Origin: Nitrosomonadales bacterium
GTDB lineage: Bacteria > Pseudomonadota > Gammaproteobacteria > Burkholderiales > Gallionellaceae
Assembly: GCA_016213335.1 (NCBI GenBank)
Contig: JACRAQ010000089.1
Span: 1 to 34,729, forward strand
DNA length: 34,729 bases
Direction: 5' to 3'
A program made the position numbers and the translations under genes. A model generated the notes under the pieces. It had not been told where the DNA came from, did no database searches, and saw nothing but the letters and a program-made list of their open reading frames with translations. Positions 26,478 through 33,631 of the stretch are shown piece by piece. Position 1 is the first letter of the stretch, and each line of letters starts with the position of its first letter.

Positions 26478-27019
26478 GTACGATACCCAACGAACAGCCC
26501 TCGCTGCTGCTGGTGGACGATGACCCCACCTTTTGCGGCGTGCTGCGACACGCGCTGGAAAAACGCAACTTCTCGGTAACGGTGGCGCACAGCGTGGAAG
26601 ACGCCGTACCTCTGGCAAAAGCCAACCCGCCGGAATTTGCGGTGGTAGACCTGAAGATGGACGGCGCTTCCGGGCTGGCGCTGGTCAAGATTCTGCACGA
26701 ACTGGATCCGGCCACGCGTATCGTGGTGCTGACCGGCTACGCCAGCATCGCCACGGCGGTGGAAGCCATCAAGCTGGGCGCGACGCAATACCTTTCCAAG
26801 CCGGCCAACGCCGACGAAATTGTTGCTGCGTTCGGCCACCTGGCCGACCCGGGCCTGTCGCTCAACGTGCAGCCGCCCTCGGTGGAACGCCTGGAATGGG
26901 AGCACATCAACCGGATATTGCAGGAAAACGGCGGCAACATTTCCGCCACCGCGCGCGCCCTCAACATGCATCGCCGCACCCTGCAACGCAAGCTGGCTAA
27001 GCGCCCGGCGGGCGGGTAG
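26474..27019 (+). CDS. regA: RegA/PrrA-type response regulator
   Basis: 181 residues. The receiver spans ~9-125, with LLLVDDDPTF, phospho-acceptor D59 (FAVVDLKMDG), Thr in VVLTGYAS and Lys in YLSKPANA. A proline-bearing linker follows (NVQPPS), then a Fis-type helix-turn-helix at 145-178 (GGNISATARALNMHRRTLQRKL), the highly conserved RegA DNA-recognition region. It is co-translated with regB. It is expected to act as the global redox regulator, and the NO-related operon 166 bp downstream is a possible target, though no experiment here shows that. Confidence 0.95.
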   Translation: MSTIPNEQPSLLLVDDDPTFCGVLRHALEKRNFSVTVAHSVEDAVPLAKANPPEFAVVDLKMDGASGLALVKILHELDPATRIVVLTGYASIATAVEAIKLGATQYLSKPANADEIVAAFGHLADPGLSLNVQPPSVERLEWEHINRILQENGGNISATARALNMHRRTLQRKLAKRPAGG

Positions 27020-27042
27020 TGCAGAGTCCGATTAACCTTTTT

Positions 27043-27077
27043 AGCCACAGATGAACACGGATGTCCACGGATAAGCC
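27043..27077. repeat. Copy of the dispersed 'CCACGGATAAACAC' repeat downstream of regA
   Basis: The stretch AGCCACAGATGAACACGGAT, then GTCCACGGATAAGCC, is close to the left arm of the 6130-6206 element. It lies between regA and the next promoter. Confidence 0.6.
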
Positions 27078-27112
27078 AATATTCCACTTGGATGGCAAGC
27101 CGCGCCGTAAAA

Positions 27113-27131
27113 CTTGCACTTTAAATGCATT
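27113..27131 (+). promoter_or_regulatory. NsrR-like operator overlapping a candidate promoter
   Basis: CTTGCACTTTAAATGCATT matches the published NsrR consensus (GATGCATTT-N-AAATGCATC) at 15 of 19 positions, with the TGCA-N7-TGCA core exact. It overlaps a possible promoter TTGCAC (27114-27119), 17 bp, TAAAAT (27137-27142), so a bound repressor would block transcription of the five genes downstream. NsrR is a nitric-oxide-sensitive iron-sulfur repressor. No nsrR gene is in the window. Confidence 0.6.
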
Positions 27132-27185
27132 ATTATTAAAATCCCGCCCGCATCGCAACCACCACTCATTACACAGGAGTTAACC

Positions 27186-27443
27186 ATGTCCCAATGCCAC
27201 ACGCACCTGCAACCCGACGCCCTTTACCCATTTGATGCGCGCGGCATCGCCAAGCGCTTCCGCCACGCTGCCATTTTCGGGGCGCTGGATGCGCTGAACA
27301 GCGGCGAAACCATGCGCTTCGTCAATGACCACGACCCGCTTCCCCTGCTGGCGCAACTGCAACAGCGTTATGGCGAAAAAGTCGCCATCAAATATGTGGT
27401 GCGCGAACCCGGCCAGATCGTGATTGATTTCGCGCGCCAGTAA
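27186..27443 (+). CDS. DUF2249 domain protein (first copy)
   Basis: An 85-residue soluble protein. The family core is LDALNSGETMRFVNDHDPLPLLAQL with the invariant DHDP, followed by a C-terminal strand ending IVIDFARQ. A strong ribosome-binding site, CAGGAG, precedes the ATG. DUF2249 proteins accompany hemerythrins and nitrogen-oxide metabolism genes in many proteobacteria, but their biochemical role is unknown. It is the first gene after the NsrR-like operator. A His/Cys-bearing N-terminus (SQCHTH) might bind metal; that is speculative. Confidence 0.83.
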   Translation: MSQCHTHLQPDALYPFDARGIAKRFRHAAIFGALDALNSGETMRFVNDHDPLPLLAQLQQRYGEKVAIKYVVREPGQIVIDFARQ

Positions 27444-27454
27444 CACTTCGAACC

Positions 27455-28063
27455 ATGACGCACCCCGCCTTTTTTAATTCGGTCCGCACCATCACGCTCT
27501 ACGATCCTCTGGCCGAATTACTGGGGGCCAGCGCGGGCGGCCTGCTGGAGTATGGCTTCAGCGATGCCGTCAAGCTGGCAGGACATTCCTGCCCCACCGT
27601 GGCCGGCGCCTATCTGATGACGGCCAAGGCACTGGCGGCGCTATACGGCAAGGATGTCCCCGTCCGCGGCAACATCCGCGTATCGTTTCGCGATGGCCAG
27701 GACAGCGGGGTAACCGGCGTCATCGCCAGCGTGGTCAGCCAGATCACCGGCGCCGCCGGGGACGGCGGCTTCAAGGGGCTGGCGGGCAAGTTCAAACGTA
27801 ACGGGTTGCTGTCGTTCAATACTGATATCGCAGGCCTGGTCCGCTTTGAGCGGCTTGATCGGGCGCAAGTGGTGGAAGCGGATTTTCATCCGGAACTTGT
27901 GCTGCCCGACAGAAACATGTCCGTGCTGCTGCAAGGGCTGTTGAGCGGGACGGCCTTCCCGGGAGATCAGGCCACTTTTGCTTCGCTGTGGCAAGACCGG
28001 GTGCGGCGCATCCTGATTGACTATTATGACGACCCCGCGCTGGTTACCCTCACGCAACGATAA
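27455..28063 (+). CDS. FmdE-like protein of a nitrogen-oxide-stress cluster
   Basis: 202 residues, soluble. The segment KLAGHSCPTVAGAYLMTAKAL (H44, C46) resembles the GHxCPG…G metal-binding start of the FmdE family, found next to molybdenum formylmethanofuran dehydrogenase genes. Further His and Asp residues occur in ADFHPELVLPDRN. The match is partial, so I treat it as FmdE-like rather than FmdE. It begins 11 bp after the DUF2249 stop and precedes the hemerythrin gene, so it is in the same operon. A role in handling a metal or a haem/NO-damaged centre is a guess. Confidence 0.7.
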   Translation: MTHPAFFNSVRTITLYDPLAELLGASAGGLLEYGFSDAVKLAGHSCPTVAGAYLMTAKALAALYGKDVPVRGNIRVSFRDGQDSGVTGVIASVVSQITGAAGDGGFKGLAGKFKRNGLLSFNTDIAGLVRFERLDRAQVVEADFHPELVLPDRNMSVLLQGLLSGTAFPGDQATFASLWQDRVRRILIDYYDDPALVTLTQR

Positions 28064-28085
28064 CCCACCCAACCGGAAAGCCATT

Positions 28086-28520
28086 ATGCAGACGATTACC
28101 CAATACCTGTCCGCAGAACACCGCCACTGCGACAACCTGTTCGCCGATGCGGAGACCGCTGCGGCGAAGGACGACCTGGCTGGCGCGCAGGCAGGATTCG
28201 CCGCTTTCCAGCGCGAGATGGAACAGCACTTGGCCAAGGAAGAACATACCCTGTTCCCCGCCTTCGAGCAGGCAACTGGCAGCAGCCGGGGGCCCACCAG
28301 CGTGATGCGCATGGAGCATGAGCAGATGCGCGAGCTGTTCGCGGAAATGAAGGCCGCGCTCGACGCGAACGATACCGGCACCTACGCCGGGCTGTCGGAA
28401 ACCCTGCTGATCCTGATGCAGCAGCACAACATGAAGGAAGAGCAGATGCTCTATCCGATGGCGGATCGCGCCTTGGGCGATTCCGGCAGCATCATCGGGA
28501 AAATGTCGGCGCCGGAGTGA
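28086..28520 (+). CDS. Hemerythrin-like HHE di-iron protein
   Basis: A 144-residue four-helix HHE protein. Ligand positions are EHRHCDNLF near residue 11-15, EMEQHLAKEEHTLFPAF, MRMEHEQMRELF and QQHNMKEEQMLYPM, i.e. the full His/Glu set of two HHE half-motifs. Such proteins bind O2 or NO at a di-iron site or, as in YtfE/DnrN, repair NO-damaged iron centres. The start at 28086 is preferred over an upstream in-frame codon that would overlap the previous gene. It is the third gene of the putative NsrR-controlled run. Confidence 0.9.
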   Translation: MQTITQYLSAEHRHCDNLFADAETAAAKDDLAGAQAGFAAFQREMEQHLAKEEHTLFPAFEQATGSSRGPTSVMRMEHEQMRELFAEMKAALDANDTGTYAGLSETLLILMQQHNMKEEQMLYPMADRALGDSGSIIGKMSAPE

Positions 28521-28530
28521 CGCACCTGCC

Positions 28531-28752
28531 ATGACAGAAAACGTGCGTGAGCTCGACGCGCGCTATCTCGAGCCGCCCGAACCGATGATGCGGACACTCG
28601 CCGCCCTGGGCGCACTCGGGCCGAATGACCGGCTGCGCCTGCTGCTGCATCGCGAACCCTTCCCGCTTTATGCCACACTCGGCGAGCGCGGCTACACCTA
28701 CCGCACCGCGCAATTGCCTGACGGCAGCTACGAAATCCTGATCTGGCGATGA
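28531..28752 (+). CDS. DUF2249 domain protein (second copy)
   Basis: 73 residues: LDARYLEPPEPMMRTLAAL, then DRLRLLLHREPFPLYATL and SYEILIWR, the compact DUF2249 fold. The DHDP of the first copy is HREP here. Its stop overlaps the start of the membrane protein gene (ATGA), so the two are coupled. In other genomes similar small proteins precede NnrS-like or haem-copper-type membrane proteins. The function is unknown. Confidence 0.83.
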   Translation: MTENVRELDARYLEPPEPMMRTLAALGALGPNDRLRLLLHREPFPLYATLGERGYTYRTAQLPDGSYEILIWR

Positions 28753-30053
28753 GCCTCGTCAGCCTGTCGCTGGAACAGGCTCCGCCGATCTCGGTGCCGT
28801 TCCGTTTCTTCCTCAGCGCGCCGCTGTTTCTCCTGCTTGCCGCCCTGGCCCTGCTGGCGGCGGGGCCGGAAGCCCTGCAATCGCGTTGGGAACCGGCCCT
28901 GCTCGGCATCACCCACCTGCTCACCCTGGGCTGTATGGGCATGGTGATGAGCGGCGCCATGCTGCAACTGCTGCCCGTGCTGGCCGGTACGCCCGTGCCC
29001 CACCCGCAGCGCGTGGCCTGGGCCATCCATTTGCCGCTGCTGGCCGGCACCGCGCTGCTGTGCGGCGGGCTGTATTTCGGCGCCCCCGCGCTGATTACCC
29101 TGGCTGTCCCGCTGCTCGCTTGCGCCTTTGCGGTATTCCTCGGCATATCCATTTACAGCCTCACGGTGCGCGCCCAGGCGCACAACGCCAGCACGCGCGC
29201 CATGCTGATGGCGCTGATCGCGCTGGCTTTCACGATAGTTTTGGGCCTGCTGCTGGCCGCAGCCCTGACCGGCCTGCTGGACTTGCCCATGCTGCAACTT
29301 ACCGCGCTGCACGTGGGGTGGGGGTTGCTCGGCTGGACGGCCCTGCTGGTGATCGGGGTGGCCTATCAGGTGGTGCCGATGTTCCAGCTTACCCCGCCCT
29401 ATCCGAAAGCTGTCGCGCGCTGGCTGGGCGGCACGCTGTTTGCACTGGTGCTGCTGTGGTCGTGCCACCCGCTGCTGCCGGAGCCCGCCTCCGGCATACT
29501 GGCTTTCGTGGCCGGGTGCGGGCTGGCCGCCTGCGTCGCCGCGTTTTCTGTCATTACCCTGCGCTTGCAGTATAAACGGCGCAGGAAAGTGCCGGACATC
29601 ACCATGGAATTCTGGCGTACCGGCTTGGTCTGTCTGCTCGCCGCAGCCGTATTGTGGCTGGCCGGTCAAGCCAGCGGTGCGCTGGCCGACAGCACGTTCT
29701 ATCCGCTGGCGCTGGGCATATTGTTCCTCGTCGGCTTCGCCCTGTCGGTGATACAGGGCATGCTGTACAAGATCGTGTCCTTCCTGGTCTGGTTCCACCT
29801 GCAGGGCAAATTGCCCATCGGCAAAGTCCCCAATATGAAAGACATCGTTTCCGACCGTGCCGCGCGCCGCCACCTGCATGTCCACCTCGCCAGCCTGCCG
29901 CTCTGCCTCGCCAGCGCGATGTGGCCCTGGCCGTGGGTCTATGCGGCAGGCTGCGCGCTGCTGCTGGGCGGGGCGCTGCTGCTGTTCAATCTTTATCGCG
30001 CGGCAAACTTATACTCGCGCGCTGTCGCCAAGGTCACGCACAAAACGGCGTAG
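28749..30053 (+). CDS. 12-TM membrane protein, NnrS / haem-copper-oxidase-subunit-I-like
   Basis: 434 residues with about twelve hydrophobic helices. Conserved-looking histidines lie within or at the edges of helices: GITHLLTLGCMGMVMSG, LTALHVGWGLLGW, VVWFH-like FLVWFHLQGK, and RRHLHVHLASLPL. This pattern recalls NnrS and relatives of oxidase subunit I that carry haem or copper, but the N-terminus does not read like classical NnrS. It lies in the inner membrane. It is the last gene of the five-gene run and convergent with yggU 34 bp away. A haem/NO-related role is inferred from company; a transporter role is possible. Confidence 0.72.
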   Translation: MSLVSLSLEQAPPISVPFRFFLSAPLFLLLAALALLAAGPEALQSRWEPALLGITHLLTLGCMGMVMSGAMLQLLPVLAGTPVPHPQRVAWAIHLPLLAGTALLCGGLYFGAPALITLAVPLLACAFAVFLGISIYSLTVRAQAHNASTRAMLMALIALAFTIVLGLLLAAALTGLLDLPMLQLTALHVGWGLLGWTALLVIGVAYQVVPMFQLTPPYPKAVARWLGGTLFALVLLWSCHPLLPEPASGILAFVAGCGLAACVAAFSVITLRLQYKRRRKVPDITMEFWRTGLVCLLAAAVLWLAGQASGALADSTFYPLALGILFLVGFALSVIQGMLYKIVSFLVWFHLQGKLPIGKVPNMKDIVSDRAARRHLHVHLASLPLCLASAMWPWPWVYAAGCALLLGGALLLFNLYRAANLYSRAVAKVTHKTA

Positions 30054-30087
30054 AGACGCGATAAACCGCGCCCCTGCGGCCCCAGCC

Positions 30088-30375
30088 TCAGCAGCTCAGC
30101 AAGCTCTCCGGCGCCACTACGCTGCCCCGTATTTCCACCCGCTTGTGGCGCGACTGGCCGCCCTGCCTGATCTCGACATTGCGTAGCGGGACATGGAAAC
30201 ATTCCGCGATGAAACGCAGCAGCGCATCATTGGCACGCCCTTCTAGCGGCGGGACAGCCAGGCGGATTTTCAGCGCATCGCCGTGCAAGCCGGCTATTTC
30301 GCTGCGCTTCGCGCCCGGCTGCACGTGCAGCATCAGGGTAATGACCTCTCCATTGCGGCTATGCCAGGCAGCCAT
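30088..30375 (-). CDS. yggU: DUF167/YggU family protein
   Basis: 95 residues with the family signature LHVQPGAKRSEIAG, LKIRLAVPPLEGRANDALL and VEIRQGGQSRHKRV. It is a small soluble alpha/beta protein of unknown function, commonly encoded after yggT in proteobacteria as seen here. The start lies 1 bp beyond the yggT stop. Confidence 0.9.
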   Translation of the reverse strand: MAAWHSRNGEVITLMLHVQPGAKRSEIAGLHGDALKIRLAVPPLEGRANDALLRFIAECFHVPLRNVEIRQGGQSRHKRVEIRGSVVAPESLLSC

Positions 30376-30376
30376 G

Positions 30377-30943
30377 TCAGATCAAACTGGCGGCCAGCCT
30401 TTCCAGCCAGCCCAATGGCACGATGAGGATGAGCTGGCACAGGATGAGCAGCACCAGCAGCGTAAAGTCAATGTTGCCGAGCGGCGGGATGCGCCGCCGC
30501 AACGGCGCGAGAAAGGGATGCGTCACGACGTTCAGCAGCCCGGCTACCGGCGTGTGCGGATTAACCCACGACAACACCGCTTGGGCGAACAGCGCCGCCA
30601 TGAGCAGATACAGGCTGAGCTTGAGCAGCTTGACCGCCGTCCAGGCAAGCAGGCCAGGCAACGGAAACACGGCAGACTGGGGCCCTTGCGCCCACAGCAC
30701 GGCGGCGAGATACGCCATCTCCACCGCGAAGGCAAGCAGCAGGGAAGCGGTATCAAATTTCTTCGCAGCCGGAATAAAACGGCGCGCCCGCAGCACCAGG
30801 AAATCGGTGAGCGCCATGATGAATTCACCCAGCGGATTGCGCATCGGCGCGCGCAGCCATTGCAGGTGGAAGCGCAGCAGCAGGATCGCCGCGAAGGGCT
30901 GCAGCAGTGCGTCGAGCAGGAACAGCAGCGCTTCGTTCAGCAT
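30377..30943 (-). CDS. yggT: YggT family membrane protein
   Basis: 188 residues made of two YGGT repeats, each of two helices (LLFLLDALLQPFAAILLLRF with RNPLGEFIM; then ALFAQAVLSWVNPHTPVAGLLNVVTHPFLAPLRRRIPPLGNIDFTL). The second holds the conserved W-x-NP…P-x3-PLRR pattern. This is an integral inner-membrane protein linked in other bacteria to osmotic stress and cell-shape functions. The ATG overlaps the proC stop (ATGA), so translation is coupled. Confidence 0.93.
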   Translation of the reverse strand: MLNEALLFLLDALLQPFAAILLLRFHLQWLRAPMRNPLGEFIMALTDFLVLRARRFIPAAKKFDTASLLLAFAVEMAYLAAVLWAQGPQSAVFPLPGLLAWTAVKLLKLSLYLLMAALFAQAVLSWVNPHTPVAGLLNVVTHPFLAPLRRRIPPLGNIDFTLLVLLILCQLILIVPLGWLERLAASLI

Positions 30944-31752
30944 CAGCCGCTTCCCAGCTCGTCGCCCATCTCTTTGGCACGTGCGGCGGCGGCGAGTACA
31001 GCCGCGACGATATGCTGCTTCACGTCATTCGCTTCCATGCTGAGCAATGCGCGTTCGGTGGTGCCATTTTTCGAGGTGACGCGTGCGCGCAACACACTGG
31101 CGTCATCCGCGCTGGTGTCGGCCAACCTGGCTGCGCCTAGAAAGGTATCCAGCGCGAGGCGGCGCGCATCTCTATCGCTGAAGCCCAGCTCGTGGGCGGC
31201 TTGCTGCATGGCCTCGATGAAGTAGAACACGTAGGCCGGGCCGCTGCCGGACACTGCGGTGATCGCATCCATCATCGCTTCGCTCTCCAGCCACAGCGTG
31301 CTGCCTGCCGCCGCCAGAATCTGCTGCGCCGCTTCGCGCTGCGCCGCGCTCACGGCAGGCAAGGCGTACAAGCCGGAAATGCCGCAACGGATCAGCGCGG
31401 GTGTATTCGGCATGGCGCGCACCACGTTCTGCGAACCCAGCCAGCGCGCCAGGTCGGCGGCACGGATGCCCGCCGCGATGGAGACCAGCAACTGGCCGGT
31501 CAGCAGCGGCGCAAGCTGCAAGGCGGCTTCACGCAACTGCTGCGGCTTGACCGCCAGCACGATAACATCGCTGCCCGTCACGCCGGCTGCCATATCCTCG
31601 CTGGCCTGCACGCCAAATTCCCGCTGCAGCCTGTTGCGGCCATCAGCGCTGATTTCCACCACGCGCAGTTGCGCCGCCGTAAAGTCGCGCCCGAGCAGCC
31701 CGCCGATGAGTGCGGTGGCCATGTTGCCGCCGCCGATGAAGCAGATGTTCAT
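30943..31752 (-). CDS. proC: Pyrroline-5-carboxylate reductase
   Basis: 269 residues. A Rossmann NADP-binding start ICFIGGGNMATALIGGLL is followed by VVRAMPNTPALI and the diagnostic C-terminal VSGSGPAYVFYFIEAM. It reduces pyrroline-5-carboxylate to proline, the last step of proline synthesis. The length is usual. The start overlaps the yggS stop (ATGA). The order yggS-proC-yggT-yggU is a conserved proteobacterial block. Confidence 0.97.
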   Translation of the reverse strand: MNICFIGGGNMATALIGGLLGRDFTAAQLRVVEISADGRNRLQREFGVQASEDMAAGVTGSDVIVLAVKPQQLREAALQLAPLLTGQLLVSIAAGIRAADLARWLGSQNVVRAMPNTPALIRCGISGLYALPAVSAAQREAAQQILAAAGSTLWLESEAMMDAITAVSGSGPAYVFYFIEAMQQAAHELGFSDRDARRLALDTFLGAARLADTSADDASVLRARVTSKNGTTERALLSMEANDVKQHIVAAVLAAAARAKEMGDELGSG

Positions 31753-32447
31753 TTATTTTCCCCGTAATCCCGCTCGCCAAAAATTGCCGTGCCCACACGC
31801 ACGATGGTGGCACCTTCCCGTATCGCCGCTTCAAGGTCGCCCGACATGCCCATGGACAGCGTGTCGAGCGCCAGGCCGCCTGCGTTGAGCCGCATCATCA
31901 GTTCGCGCAGCTGGGCAAAAGGTTTGCGTTGCGCGGCCAAACCCTCCGCCGGGGCGGGAACGGCCATCAGCCCGCGCAGCCTGAGGCGGGGCAGTTGCGC
32001 CACGGCCTGCGCCAAGCCCGCCACCTCGTCTGGTGCCACACCGCTCTTGCTGCCCTCCCCGCTCACGTTGACCTGGATGCACACATTGAGCGGCGGCAGG
32101 TTTTGCGGGCGCTGCGCAGACAGGCGCTCGGCAATTTTCAGCCGGTCCACGCCGTGCGCCCAGGAAAAAATTTCCGCAATGACGCGCGTCTTGTTACTCT
32201 GGATCGGCCCGATGAAATGCCACTCCAGCGGAAGGCCGCGCAATGCCGCGATTTTTTCCAGCGCTTCCTGCGCATAACTTTCGCCGAAAGCGCGCTGCCC
32301 CGCCGCGTATGCCTCACGCACGGCACTGGCGGAAAAAGTCTTGCTCACCGCCAGCAACGTGACCTCTTCAGGGCGGCGCTGCGCCGCATGCGCGAAACTC
32401 TCGATGCCGCGCCTGACAGCTTGCAAGTTGGAAGCGATTGCGTTCAT
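31749..32447 (-). CDS. yggS: YggS, pyridoxal-phosphate homeostasis protein
   Basis: 232 residues from the ATG at 32447 (MNAIASNLQAVRRGI, as in other YggS proteins). Upstream in-frame ATGs at 32486 and 32468 would add residues not seen in the family. The PLP-binding lysine is in LLAVSKTFSASAVREAY. Other marks are FGESYAQEALEK, WHFIGPIQSNKT and LSMGMSGDLEAAI. It is a TIM-barrel PLP-binding protein without known catalysis that balances PLP and amino-acid pools. It is divergent from pilT. Confidence 0.95.
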   Translation of the reverse strand: MNAIASNLQAVRRGIESFAHAAQRRPEEVTLLAVSKTFSASAVREAYAAGQRAFGESYAQEALEKIAALRGLPLEWHFIGPIQSNKTRVIAEIFSWAHGVDRLKIAERLSAQRPQNLPPLNVCIQVNVSGEGSKSGVAPDEVAGLAQAVAQLPRLRLRGLMAVPAPAEGLAAQRKPFAQLRELMMRLNAGGLALDTLSMGMSGDLEAAIREGATIVRVGTAIFGERDYGENK

Positions 32448-32516
32448 AATCGGCGCAGTGTTGGCCATGCCACTCAGCCGCGCCATTGCGCGGTTTGCGA
32501 TTCAGCGGGGATTATA

Positions 32517-33563
32517 ATGGATATAACTGAACTGCTAGCCTTCAGCGTCAAAAACAAAGCCTCCGACCTGCATCTTTCCGCCGGTTTGCCGCCGATGATC
32601 CGCGTGCATGGCGACATCCGCAGGATCAACCTGCCGCCGATGGAGCACAAGGAAGTGCATGCCCTGGTGTACGACATCATGAACGACGGGCAGCGCAAGT
32701 TCTACGAAGAAAACAAGGAAGTGGATTTTTCATTCGAGGTGCCCAACCTCGCGCGCTTCCGCGTCAACGCCTTCAACCACCACCGCGGCGCAGGCGCCGT
32801 GATGCGCACCATCCCCTCCAAAATCCTGTCGCTGGAGGACCTCAAGGCCCCGAAAATTTTCGAGGCGATTTCCGAATACCCGCGCGGCATGGTGCTGGTG
32901 ACCGGCCCCACCGGCTCCGGCAAATCCACCACGCTGGCGGCGATGATCAACCACATCAACGACAAGGAGATGGGCCACATCCTGACCGTGGAAGACCCCA
33001 TCGAATTCGTCCATGAATCGAAGAAATGCCTGGTCAACCAGCGCGAGGTCGGCCCGCACACGCTGTCGTTCCAGAACGCCCTGCGCTCGGCCCTGCGCGA
33101 AGACCCGGACGTGATCCTGGTGGGTGAGATGCGCGACCTGGAAACCATACGCCTCGCGATGACGGCGGCGGAAACCGGCCACCTGGTATTCGGTACGCTG
33201 CACACCAGTTCTGCCGCCAAGACCATTGACCGCATCATTGACGTGTTCCCCGCCGACGAGAAGGAAATGGTGCGCGCGATGCTGTCGGAATCGCTGCGCG
33301 CGGTGATTTCGCAGACCCTGCTCAAGACCAAGGACGGCTCGGGCCGCGCGGCGGCGCACGAGATCATGATCTGCACCCCGGCCATCCGCAACCTGATACG
33401 CGAGGCCAAGGTGCCGCAGATGTATTCCGCCATCCAGACCGGCGCCAATATCGGCATGCAGACGCTGGACCAGTGCCTGCAAAACATGGTCAAGAGCAAT
33501 GTCGTGGCCGCTGCGGAAGCGCGCTCCAAGGCGATGAACAAGGAATTGTTTCCGGGGCAATAA
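32517..33563 (+). CDS. pilT: Type IV pilus retraction ATPase PilT
   Basis: 348 residues starting MDITELLAFSVKNKASDLHLS, as in other PilT proteins. Walker A is GPTGSGKSTT, Walker B DPDVILVGEMRD, the His box GHLVFGTLHTSSA and the retraction motif AIRNLIREAK. The hexameric ATPase depolymerises type IV pili for twitching motility. The ATG at 32517 is fixed by family alignment; a TATAAT overlapping it cannot be its own -10. The promoter must lie in the 69-bp gap or inside yggS. Confidence 0.97.
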   Translation: MDITELLAFSVKNKASDLHLSAGLPPMIRVHGDIRRINLPPMEHKEVHALVYDIMNDGQRKFYEENKEVDFSFEVPNLARFRVNAFNHHRGAGAVMRTIPSKILSLEDLKAPKIFEAISEYPRGMVLVTGPTGSGKSTTLAAMINHINDKEMGHILTVEDPIEFVHESKKCLVNQREVGPHTLSFQNALRSALREDPDVILVGEMRDLETIRLAMTAAETGHLVFGTLHTSSAAKTIDRIIDVFPADEKEMVRAMLSESLRAVISQTLLKTKDGSGRAAAHEIMICTPAIRNLIREAKVPQMYSAIQTGANIGMQTLDQCLQNMVKSNVVAAAEARSKAMNKELFPGQ

Positions 33564-33631
33564 GTTAGCTGGCAGCAAAGGCACAACACAAGCTACGAGC
33601 CACAAGCCACAAGCTACATCAGGAGTTCACC

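Noticed and set aside
32513-32518. TATAAT as a -10 for pilT
   Set aside because: It overlaps the pilT ATG fixed by family alignment, so a transcript starting from it would lack the start codon.
33570-33625. Repeated CACAAGC/AAGCTAC units before pilU as a CRISPR or regulatory array
   Set aside because: The units are only 7-9 bp, imperfect and few, without spacers; this is simple-sequence repetition.
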